From Phymatolithon calcareum (taxonomy: Eukaryota; Rhodophyta; Florideophyceae; Hapalidiales), in assembly GCA_977006965.1 (NCBI GenBank), contig OZ345361.1:124001-188000 (forward strand): a DNA stretch of 64,000 nucleotides. The letters are read 5' to 3'. Below are positions 11,455 to 20,570 of this stretch, in pieces. A model generated the notes under the pieces. That model had not been told where the DNA came from. It searched no databases and worked only from the letters and a program-made list of their open reading frames with translations. Positions within the stretch are counted from its first letter, which is position 1. Each line of letters begins with the position of its first letter. The position numbers and the translations under genes were made by a program.

Positions 11455-11790
11455 CTATGCCGTGTCCGCATTTGCAGAAGCAGCAGCTTCGTGTGCATCT
11501 GGTAAGTTGAGCATTTTGAAACAATCGTCCAATTTTTCCTTCAAAGCTGCAGTCGCGTCTGGTGCAGAATCACATTTTTGGAATTCCTTCCTCAGCATCT
11601 CGAGGCTATTCCCGGCCTTTCGCAGAGTATCCGAAGTGGATGCCATGGAGCGCTCGAGTGAAACAAAATCTTGGATGGTTTGCGATAAAGCCATCGCATT
11701 GCGACTTCGAATCGGCGCTTGACCGATGTCCTCTGCAATTGATTCGGCGATTCGACGCAGGGTTGCGCTCGGGGGCTTTGCTTCACTCAT
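11455..11790 (-). CDS. small coiled-coil protein, unknown
   Basis: This 111-residue ORF runs from MSEAKPPSAT to a stop at 11455. The middle (about 30-90) has heptad-like Leu/Ile/Met spacing typical of a coiled coil (LSQTIQDFVSLERSMAS, LRKAGNSLEMLRKEF), with an Ala-rich tail. Size and style recall small subunits of coiled-coil complexes such as BLOC-1 or kinetochore proteins, but no diagnostic motif is visible and I assign no family. It ends 178 bp from the convergent DLD stop. Acceptance as a gene rests on length, a clean start and a lack of low-complexity artefacts. Confidence 0.55.
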   Translation of the reverse strand: MSEAKPPSATLRRIAESIAEDIGQAPIRSRNAMALSQTIQDFVSLERSMASTSDTLRKAGNSLEMLRKEFQKCDSAPDATAALKEKLDDCFKMLNLPDAHEAAASANADTA

Positions 11791-12254
11791 TGATCGAGTT
11801 CACCTACCCAGCTGGGCCAGATGCATGCGTCTTAACACGGGAGAGGAAAAGGAACCCTTTCGCGTGTACTGTAGTGCAATACAGTATCGCCCATAATTCA
11901 CCCGAGCGAGGTTCAAAGCAGGGGCTCCCCGATTATGATACACAGCCAGCTCTGATGGTGCAATGCTTTAAGAAACACCCAATCAGAACTGGCCAAGCGT
12001 TCTGTGGCTCTGTCAGGCAATTTCGCTTGTGCTCACTTTGTTACAAATACAATTCGTTCTAAGGTGCATCTCAATATCACTTACTGTAGGATGGCGAAAA
12101 GGTCTTTACTTGGTTCAAAAGGAGAGTGGACCCAATTCTCGCGTGCACGTGGAAAAGTAAATGCGAGAGCAGAAGTACTGTACTGCATTTCGCATTGAAT
12201 GATTGCGAATGTTCTCGGACGTGTTACTTTTGTACTGCTCCATGACAGCCTGGT
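11791..12254. other. intergenic region
   Basis: No gene seen. TACTGTA or TACAGTA occurs at 11867, 11880, 12081 and 12176, four times in about 320 bp. Confidence 0.5.
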
Positions 12255-13314
12255 CTAATGGAAGGCAACTCTGTTCTGACGACCGGCGATTTTGAAGTAG
12301 TCAGACTGGCCGATATCGATCTGCGCTTGCGAAGGAGAGGGTGAGATATACTGAGTACTCTCCACTGCCCGTCTCACAATCCCGTAGAACTCTGAACTCA
12401 TTCCCTGCGTGTGAGCAACCTCGTGATCGCGCACCCGTACCCGCGAAAGCTCCACTTCTCGTAGGGTTTCCATCTGAGCTCTGTGTTGCTGCTGCTGCTC
12501 CCTCCTCCTTTCATTAGTGCGCTTGTATATGGCACATTGTGCTCGACTCGGGCAAATGCGACGACAATGAGTGCAAACCCAATCTGCATCCGGCTTTGTC
12601 GCAGACTCCCAATCCCATCCATATCTGGTGTAAAAGTAATCAAATTTTGAACAGCAAAGGCATGAGCAAAGAATGAGGTTAGAGAATCTCCATGGCTCAG
12701 GGTGTCTCAACAAGTGTTCGACCGATGGAAACTTACTCAGCAAAGCATTTCTCGCACACAACTTTTCTGCAGGCCCCAGTTTTCACATTTCGGCAAGCCA
12801 TTAGACCAACTTTCTTCGACGTTCTGGAGCAAATGTGGCAGAACCGAGAGGGTTGGCTCCTGCTCTTCCACACACTTGGCTTGGCAGGTTTTCGGATCTG
12901 CTTCATAATCGACAATTTGTTTTTTGATGATTGGCGACACATTGGAAGCGACTCTGGAGATGATTCAATTGGTTGGTTCTCGATGCGGACGACAGTCATT
13001 CCGCTGCAACCTGGACGTAATGTACTCGGCGAAGGCGGGAGCGGCGTTCGAGAATATGTCTGCGTCGCTGTGGCATTATTGTTGTCGACTTCTTTGCCCC
13101 TCAAATCTGGCGACGGGGGGTGTCGATCATCCGCTTCAGCCGAATCTCTTCCCTCCGTTGGGCAGTCAGAAGTAGGGGACGTTGCGAGCTCTCCCAAAGC
13201 AACGCCGCTGAGAATGTCCAAGGAAGAGTAGCCGTACAGGTAGTTGGGGGAGTCTCGGATAAGTTTGCTCCAGCTCCCCATGCTGACATGTTGAGACGGG
13301 TGAGGGGTGCCCAT
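12255..13314 (-). CDS. zf-4CXXC_R1 (CDCA7/R1-like) zinc-finger protein
   Basis: Two exons: 13314-12737 and 12624-12255. The 112-nt intron (12736-12625) starts GTAAGT and ends CACCAG; the phase-2 join gives 315 residues and rebuilds one zinc-binding domain that neither exon holds alone. The cysteines run C159, C162, C174, C182, C187, C190, C210, C213, C217, C223, with CHICSR, VVCEKCFAEYG and WVCTHCRRIC. This is the spacing of the zf-4CXXC_R1 domain of CDCA7 and related proteins, although the end (CPSRAQC) differs from the CNCSxC of vertebrate CDCA7. In animals and plants such proteins act with the HELLS/DDM1 remodeller in maintaining DNA methylation; that role here is an inference. The N-terminal half is Ser/Pro-rich, and the C-terminus has a Glu/Gln/Arg-rich helix. 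It is divergent from the PP2C gene. Confidence 0.75.
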
Positions 13315-14475
13315 GACGGCGTTGGTGAGAAGGCTGGGCGCAGAAAGCGCAGAAGATGGGGGAGCTCTTATGTGGTGGGATGGGACGGCATGGGTTGGGA
13401 GGTAAGGGGAGAAATGATGAAATGCGAATTCGACGGTGAAGTAATTAAAGTGGGACGTGAGGGATGTGGCGGCAAATGATCAAAGGCAACGAATTTACGA
13501 CATGCATTCCGGCGGTTAATGGCGTGGTTGCATAATTGCGATTCAAAAATCACGACAGACAGACAGTATCGGTTTGCGGCGAGGCAACGGCAATCACTGA
13601 ATTGGATTTGGGGCTCATAACCGCGTGATTCCGCATCGAAAAAATTTCACTGGCACCCAACGAAATACGCTGCAACCTGATATTTGCAATCGTTAGAGCT
13701 GCTGCACGGAAACTGTAAGCACGCTAATCCAATCGCCACGACATGCGTTTTCTCCTTTTCACGACTTTACGTGCAAGCATTGGCAACAGCTTTAGTCACT
13801 CTCATCCACGTAGCGCCGGAACGACACCCTGTTCACTTGACAGATCCACGACTGTTGAATTATACTTACAAAGTGGTTGACTGGATTTAATTTTGTTCAC
13901 TTCTCGACTGCCGTTCTTGATTTTTGAAACAGTTTGGAGATTGGATTGCTGTACAGTATGGTCCTCCTCATACAACGGCACGACTTGCTATCCGAACATG
14001 ATCGTGAACTCACCTCTGCCGAGAGACTTTTGTGCAGTTCTTGTAGAAGTGATTTTGCTATAAAAAATTTCATCAACTTCGAACGGGCAGATCCATAAAC
14101 ATTTCGTGGGAGAATTTCTCATCTGACACTGAAAACTTCACAGAAAGATTGTTCAAAGGGTTCCGAATGGAGGGGAAATCAGCAATTGCTCACATTTTTG
14201 TAACAGACTGTCCACATTGACGACTCAATTCACTTTTGCGTATGCAACACGTGAGGCCTATTGCCCATGGGTAAGAATTCAGTCCAGTCACCTCCGGATT
14301 AAGGCGACAAAGAGTATCGGTTCAGACACTCGAATGGACTCTGAAATTTTTTAGTAACACACACAGTACGTACCAGCACTACACATTCCTCACTTTTTTC
14401 TTCCAAGGGGGCTTCGAGGAGTCCGAAAATCAAAGGTCTATGGGATGACACACAATCAACTCTGCTCCAGTTTTC
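13315..14475. other. intergenic region between divergent genes
   Basis: About 1.2 kb between the zinc-finger and PP2C start codons. No gene seen. One TACAGTA at 13952. It probably holds both promoters. Confidence 0.5.
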
Positions 14476-15948
14476 ATGAACCTTCGGATCCATTACTATT
14501 TGCCAATGAGCATACCCTCCGACTTCCCTGCGACTTTCAACTCTCACCTTCACCATTACAGGCACCTCTCGATGAATCATGTAACCTCTTTGACTTGCAC
14601 CGATGATAACGACACCGAAACCGCGCTGGACGTCCCTTCCGCCAGGAAATCCCCTCGTCCCCCCGTTTTGGACCTCTCCCTTGCTCATTGCGCGGACTCG
14701 TTCACCTTCGAGGAGAAGCCGAAAACATCGTCTCGAACAGCGGAGGAGTATGCATTTGGTAAGATCTGGGCATTCTATTCTCGAAGAGGTAAGCGGCGAG
14801 CCAACCGAGAGGATACGTTCTGCGCACATCCCTTTTATGCCCATCTTTACGACAACGAGCCTGTCAGTCTGTTTGGCGTTTTTGATGGCCACGGCGGCGA
14901 CTATGCCTCTCGATATGCGAGCAAGAGACTACCAGCTCTCTTTGCCTCATTTTTGAAAAAGACCGGTAACGTCCGAGAAGCTTTAACAACTGCCTTCCTG
15001 CTCATTGACAAAGAGCTCATTGAGAAAAGCAGTCCTGACAAGAAGGCGGAAAAAGGACATCCGACCGAATGTTTCAATCGTGCCAACAGTGGTGGATTTC
15101 TGGGATCTGTAGCACTGCAACGCGCACTCTCGAATCACAAGGTAAAAGGATTTTCTGTAGAAGGGCGTTCTCCACAACTTTTCCGGCGCGCAAATTCGAA
15201 AGCTGAAGACCGCGTTTCGTCTATGATTGCCAGCACTCATGCAGCATGCGGGACCACTGCGACGGCGGCTATTCTCTGTAACAACAAGCTTATTATTGCT
15301 CATGTTGGCGATTCCAGAGCTGTGCTGAGCTTGCAAGACGGATGTGCCATCCGATTATTTGAGGATCATCGACCAGCACGAGAGGACGAGAAGATGCGTG
15401 TTGAGGAAGCGGGTGGAGTGTTTTTCAACGAAGAAGACCCAAATAACATGCGTGTCGACGGAGTACTGGCCATTACAAGGGCAATTGGTCGTACAGATTT
15501 ACGAGCGAGCGTCATTCCTGACCCCGAAGTGACCATACGTGCTCTCAATGGAGACGAAACTTTTCTCGTTGTCGCATCAGATGGACTCTGGGATCATGTG
15601 AACGATGAAGAATGTGTACGTCTTGTGCGTAATGTGATTACCCGGAAAAGCAAGTCAGGGACCGAGGCAGAAGGGATAGCGAGCAAGGAACTAGTGCATC
15701 TTGCTTTGGAGCGCGGCAGTACTGATGATATTAGCGTTCTGGTTGTGAACCTGGAAGGCTATCGCATATTGAGAGATTCCTATGGCGGAGAACGGGTGAA
15801 ACTGTTTTCCGAAAAAGCAGGGCTAGATGGTGAGCTGCGAAACGGTTCCTCTAGTTTGAAGGGCGGATTTGTCGAAAGCGAGGAGGCGGATGTGTGTCAG
15901 CTACCATTAGAAACTCCTCGGAACGCGCCGAACCGATCGCCATGGTAG
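14476..15948 (+). CDS. PP2C-family (PPM) Ser/Thr protein phosphatase
   Basis: A 490-residue intronless ORF. Metal-binding motifs: RANREDTF (E112/D113), FGVFDGHGG (D137, G138), FLVVASDGLWD (D369) and GSTDDISVLVV (D417/D418). Also present are CGTTATAAIL and AHVGDSRAVL, the central beta-sandwich strands. Between the first catalytic half and CGTTATA lies an insert of about 60 residues (185-250, Lys/Ser-rich), longer than in minimal PP2Cs. The N-terminal about 90 residues are non-conserved; ATGs at 14506 and 14572 are alternative starts. It removes phosphate from Ser/Thr using Mn2+/Mg2+; the substrate is not predictable. No membrane helix and no clear signal peptide. Confidence 0.93.
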   Translation: MNLRIHYYLPMSIPSDFPATFNSHLHHYRHLSMNHVTSLTCTDDNDTETALDVPSARKSPRPPVLDLSLAHCADSFTFEEKPKTSSRTAEEYAFGKIWAFYSRRGKRRANREDTFCAHPFYAHLYDNEPVSLFGVFDGHGGDYASRYASKRLPALFASFLKKTGNVREALTTAFLLIDKELIEKSSPDKKAEKGHPTECFNRANSGGFLGSVALQRALSNHKVKGFSVEGRSPQLFRRANSKAEDRVSSMIASTHAACGTTATAAILCNNKLIIAHVGDSRAVLSLQDGCAIRLFEDHRPAREDEKMRVEEAGGVFFNEEDPNNMRVDGVLAITRAIGRTDLRASVIPDPEVTIRALNGDETFLVVASDGLWDHVNDEECVRLVRNVITRKSKSGTEAEGIASKELVHLALERGSTDDISVLVVNLEGYRILRDSYGGERVKLFSEKAGLDGELRNGSSSLKGGFVESEEADVCQLPLETPRNAPNRSPW

Positions 15949-16505
15949 TTTTCTTAGTCTGTTCAGTTGAGAGACATGATAAAGGTGGGGTTTCGGATCT
16001 AGTTCCCAGTGCAATATTACAATATCTGCTATCTTCATCAAATACCATGTTTCCACGGAGATAACGAAGTCGCTCAATGTTACTCGCTTCAAGGATATGC
16101 TGTTCGATTTTGTCAAGGGCTGTTCCCTTTTTTCGACAGTCATGGTTAATTTGTCATTTCGATCGAAACTGCTCAAACTGGGCGAAACAATCCTAATGGA
16201 ACGGTGAGCGAGACGCATCTCCATCTGCCGCGTCGACATGATGCACACTGAAGAACTGGATTGAGGGATGGAAAGTCTGCCAACGTACTAACTTTACTGT
16301 ACTGTACCAACCTTGGGATCCACGAGATCGAACGTGGAACGCATTCCGCGTACGTCCCTGAGTCCTTTTAAAAAAATCAAATTTTAGGAATTTATGATAA
16401 CAGTGCGGCAATGTACCAAATTTGATAGTGGTCTCCATAAATCTCCGTCCATCCCCCATTCGACACACACCCGCGCTCGTCGTAAGCAATGCACGGCGTC
16501 GACAA
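15949..16505. other. intergenic region
   Basis: No gene seen. Two overlapping TACTGTA copies at 16295-16306, about 200 bp upstream of the glycosylase start. Confidence 0.5.
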
Positions 16506-18122
16506 ATGGTGAGCGAAATAGCATTCGTGCCGCATGGCATTTGCGTCCCTTCAACATCAGCAACCTCTCAATTGCTGCATTTCTCGTCACGCAGAACTTC
16601 GACAACTTTGGGTACTAATGAATTCCTAGCCCAACGGAGCCTAACAATGCACTCTCGTGTCCTCCAGCCATTTCGACTTGCCGGACTCCGCGCCAGTTTG
16701 CCGGCTGAAACCATTTCGGCTGAGGCTTCCACTGAAGTCTTTAGCTTACCTTCGACATCCCGTTCGTGGAAGCCCTTGGAAGTCTTTTCTCTTTCCCCAT
16801 TGCAAAAGGAGCGGGCACGCCGCGTCTTTTCGCGTCGCGTTTCGAGCACAGCTTCACCGAATGAAAAATGGCAAGAATTTGGAAAGGAAGCTACGCAAAC
16901 ACCAGACAGGGGACAGGAGCTGTCTGAAATCGATCTAATAGCATCACCCGGAGCTTTGCAAAATCTCCGACGTGCGAGAAGGGCTAACTTGCCACGTGAA
17001 ACAAGCGCAGAGTTAGGCATCGTGGAAGTGAGCGCTTCATTGGAGCGCAATGTTGATGAGGAGACAATTTTGGTTCCTGGCGCACAAGACCGAGCCAGAG
17101 TATCGCTTGTTTCTAATGACGACACAGGTCTGGCTTCTACCGACAAAAATGCCGGAATCGACTCATCGAATAAGACCAGACGACGACGCACCACTGTCCC
17201 GCGGGGGCAAGCTGGGCGTGTATCATCGAAAAAGACCTTGAATCTCCAAGAGCGTGATGAACAAGCGTTGATACAGACCGGAGACTCCCTGGAAAAAGAT
17301 AATAGCAGCGTTCTCGCCAGTACAGAACATAGCGCTACCATGCGGCGAACTGCTGATGATGTGAACGATGCGCGAGTTCAATTGAAACCTTCGCTTGCTT
17401 CGGACTTAGATTCTGGTATCGCAACGGGTGGAGTCCACACGGCTGTCGGGGCATCTAACAAAGCGAGAAGGCGACGCTCAAACCCTCCGCGGGATCAAGT
17501 TGAACGAAAGGCTTGGAGAACGTTTCCGAACCACCAGGAGCTGGTGGAGGAAACATTGCAACTTAGCGATGACCCTCTGGAAAAAGACGGCGGTCGCGTT
17601 GTAATTTTCCGTGGAAACCCGAAGGCCAAGCTAATGATTATTGGGGAAGGGCCAGGTGCCGAAGAGGACCGTCTAGGATTGCCGTTTGTCGGCAAGTCGG
17701 GACAATTGCTCAATCGTGTTTTCCGTTTTGCTGGATTCAACATTGACAGCGATATCTACGTCACAAATGTTGTGAAACGACGACCGCTAAATAACCGGGC
17801 CCCTACGGCTGCGGAAACGAATTATTATCGCGGACTCTTGCTTGAAGAAATTCGTTTGGTTGATCCTAAACTCGTGATTCTCACCGGCCGTATCGCAATG
17901 GAGGCAATGCTTCCAGATGCCGCAGGCATTACGAAAATGCGTGGAAAGTGGTACTCAATTGGTAGTCGAGTTGCAATGCCTGTCTTTCATCCGTCGTACC
18001 TCCTGCGGAATCCGAGCGCTAAGTCCGTCATGAAGGAAGACGTCCTTGAAATTCGACGCAAATATCTCGAATGCGTTCCTGGGGCACAACTTGATGAGAT
18101 TCGAAACCAGGGCAGCGCTTAA
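16506..18122 (+). CDS. family-4-like uracil-DNA glycosylase lacking Fe-S cysteines
   Basis: A 538-residue ORF from ATG 16506 (alternative start at 16647). The C-terminal about 170 residues are a UDG-superfamily fold: GEGPGAEEDRLGLPFVG (motif 1, from about 380), IYVTNVVKRRP, then VFHPSYLLRNP (motif 2, His about 495). The pattern is closest to bacterial and archaeal family 4. Family-4 enzymes bind a 4Fe-4S cluster through four Cys; here CxxCPL is replaced by LSDDPL, KCRPP by KRRPL, and the fourth Cys lies in a stretch reading NYYRGL, so all four are absent. The N-terminal about 70 residues are rich in Ser, Thr and Arg, like an organellar transit peptide. Residues about 221-265 and 317-361 are a diverged 45-residue duplication. 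It probably removes uracil in an organelle; activity is unproven. Confidence 0.8.
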   Translation: MVSEIAFVPHGICVPSTSATSQLLHFSSRRTSTTLGTNEFLAQRSLTMHSRVLQPFRLAGLRASLPAETISAEASTEVFSLPSTSRSWKPLEVFSLSPLQKERARRVFSRRVSSTASPNEKWQEFGKEATQTPDRGQELSEIDLIASPGALQNLRRARRANLPRETSAELGIVEVSASLERNVDEETILVPGAQDRARVSLVSNDDTGLASTDKNAGIDSSNKTRRRRTTVPRGQAGRVSSKKTLNLQERDEQALIQTGDSLEKDNSSVLASTEHSATMRRTADDVNDARVQLKPSLASDLDSGIATGGVHTAVGASNKARRRRSNPPRDQVERKAWRTFPNHQELVEETLQLSDDPLEKDGGRVVIFRGNPKAKLMIIGEGPGAEEDRLGLPFVGKSGQLLNRVFRFAGFNIDSDIYVTNVVKRRPLNNRAPTAAETNYYRGLLLEEIRLVDPKLVILTGRIAMEAMLPDAAGITKMRGKWYSIGSRVAMPVFHPSYLLRNPSAKSVMKEDVLEIRRKYLECVPGAQLDEIRNQGSA

Positions 18123-18604
18123 ATCGGGCGTGCGTTTTACATAGGCTTACGTAATTCTTGCTCTTATTTCTTAGTAAACACTTTTTGCTGCAGAACCGCG
18201 TTCTAATTTTCGTGCGCGGCTTTTTCTTCTCACATCTATGGTACATGTATCGTATTAGACCTTCACCATCTTGTTACAGTATCAATGGCGTGGGTGCGAA
18301 AAGTACGGAAACAAACTGCTTTTAGTGAGGAGCGACCCGCCTCTGTTGCTCTCGAGCAGACGTGCAGTGGTACTCGTCGATGATGCCGACGGCCAAAGCA
18401 GAGCCTTTTTTCCCATGAGACTGATGTCTTCTCGTCGACCAATAATACTTCTGATTTGGTATCTACGTGTATTACGCTCTACTGTAAGCCGTTGGACTTT
18501 TGGAAGTTTGATCCGCGTTCAGCGCCGAAGGTCGACCTTGTTTGCCGACGACCGGATTACAGAGCGACATTCAGCAGCACCATCGGCGGATCCGCGCTTG
18601 CACG
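18123..18604. other. intergenic region upstream of CCT8
   Basis: No gene seen. TACAGTA at 18275 and TACTGTA at 18480. It contains the CCT8 leader; an in-frame ATG at 18542 would add 21 unconserved residues. Confidence 0.5.
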
Positions 18605-20382
18605 ATGATGCGAATTCCAGGCGGTGGATTTGGCCCAAGCCAAGGGCTCAGTGGGCTCTTGAAAGAGGGAACGAAGCATATGAGCGGTGTTGATGAAGCC
18701 GTTCTGCGTAACATTGATGCATGCAAGCAATTGAGTGCAATTGTGCGGACTTCTATGGGACCCAATGGCATGAACAAAATGGTTGTGAACCATTTGGGGA
18801 AGCTATTTGTTACATCAGATGCTGCAACGATTGTGCGCGAGCTCGATGTCATTCATCCGGCGGCGAAACTCGTCGTCATGGCGAGCGACACTCAGGAGCG
18901 TGAAGTCGGCGATGGTACTGGCCTTGTCGTAGCTTTTGCGGGCGAGCTTCTGGAACAAGCCGAGAAATTGCTGCGGATGGGCCTGCATACGTCTGAGATC
19001 GTCCAAGGTAGGTTTCCTGAATGCTTTGGAAATTTGAGGTTCTGTCCGTTCCCAAGGCCCTAACTTATTGTTCATTTCTTCTTTGTTCGTACTTTGTATC
19101 TGCTACTTGCACTCTCCCATTGTAACAAGCAGGATTTGAAAGAGCTGGACAAGAGGCACTCGAGTTGCTCAACACTCTCATCGTCGACAAGGTGCCGGAT
19201 ATTAAGGACACAGAAAGAGTTAGAATTGCGCTGAAATCGTGCATTGCATCTAAGCTGTATGGATTGGAAGACATTCTTACTCCTCTCATCACTGAGTCGT
19301 GCATATCTGTCCTTCCAGCGAACCGAAACATGTTTAGCGTCGAGAATGTTCGAGTTGCGAAGGTGCTGGGAGGGTCTGTCAGCGACAGTTCTGTTGTGGC
19401 AGGCGCCGTTCTCACTCGAAATGTGGAAGGATCCGTGAAGAAGGTTGTCAATGCGAAGGTTGTTGTTTACACCTGCGATCTTGAGGCGTCGCAAGCCGAA
19501 ACAAAGGGAACCGTTCTTCTGAAATCGGCGGAAGAGTTTACAAATTACACCAAGTCGGAAGAGGCCATGCTTGAGACCAAAATCAAAGCTTTGTCTGATG
19601 CCGGCGTGACGTGCATCGCCGCAACGAAGTTCGGGGATGTTGCCTTGCATTTTATTGAAAAATACAATATAATGGCTATTCGATGCCAGTCAAAATTCGA
19701 CTTGCGTAGGGTTGCACGTACCACGAAGGCCATTGCGCTCGCAAAAGTTATTGTGCCGACGCCGGACGAGATGGGTGAAGCTGACGCGATTGAGGTTGAA
19801 GAAATTGGTTCGACAAAGTGCATTGTGTTTCGTCAGAAGGAATCTGGGTCGAAAATTTCGACAATATTAGTGCGCGCATCCACCCAAAACATGTTGGATG
19901 ATGTTGACCGTGCTGTGGACGATGCTGTTAATGTTTTCAAGGGTATGACGAAGGATGCGCGCTTTTTGGCGGGCGCAGGCGCGACGGAAATAGAGCTCTC
20001 CCGTTTGTTGCATGAGTTCGCCAAGTCGCGACCAGGACTCGATCAATACGCAATTGATAAGTACGCTGATGCCTTGGAGGTTGTTCCGCGAGTCCTGGCT
20101 GAGACATCTGGCGTGAACGCAACTGACGCGGTCAGTAACCTTATGAATGCACATGCGGCTGGGAAGGCGACTGCTGGAATTAATGTTGATGACGGCTCAG
20201 TCGTGGACGTTGCAGTGTCGCAGGTGTACGACTTGTTCTTGGTCAAGTATTGGGCTCTGCGGCTGGCGACCGAGGCGGTCTGTACAATTCTTAGAGTTGA
20301 CCAAATTATTATGGCCAAGGCGGCCGGGGGACCCAAGCCACGTGATATGCAGTCGGCAGATGCGATGGACGATGCACCATAA
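18605..20382 (+). CDS. CCT8: T-complex protein 1 subunit theta (CCT8)
   Basis: Two exons, 18605-19007 and 19133-20382. The 125-nt intron starts GTAGGT and ends AAGCAG; the phase-1 join (Q-G-FERAG) gives 550 residues, the normal length. Group II chaperonin motifs: RTSMGPNGMNKMV (49-61), VMASDTQEREVGDGTG (ATP site, D103), GAGATEIELSRLL, and a C-terminal ATP-contacting DLFLVKYWALRLATEA. Assignment to theta rather than another CCT subunit rests on FVTSDAATIVRELDVIHPAAK and the overall pattern. It is one of eight subunits of the cytosolic TRiC/CCT ring that folds actin and tubulin. The start is taken at MMRIPGGGFG. It converges on the C2-hydrolase gene (188 bp between stops). Confidence 0.95.
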
Positions 20383-20570
20383 TTGGTTTTCGTGTATTTG
20401 ACTGTTCGGAAGCAAACGTGACTTGCCTCGTCTTTAACTATCGATTATGTAGCCTTTTTAGGATACCGTTATTGTAAAGGACAATCGAAAGATCATGTTG
20501 AGTATAGTAAGGTAAGCACTAGTAGGTTGTTTAATCATTACATACAAGTTGCTTGGGCACTTGAGATACA

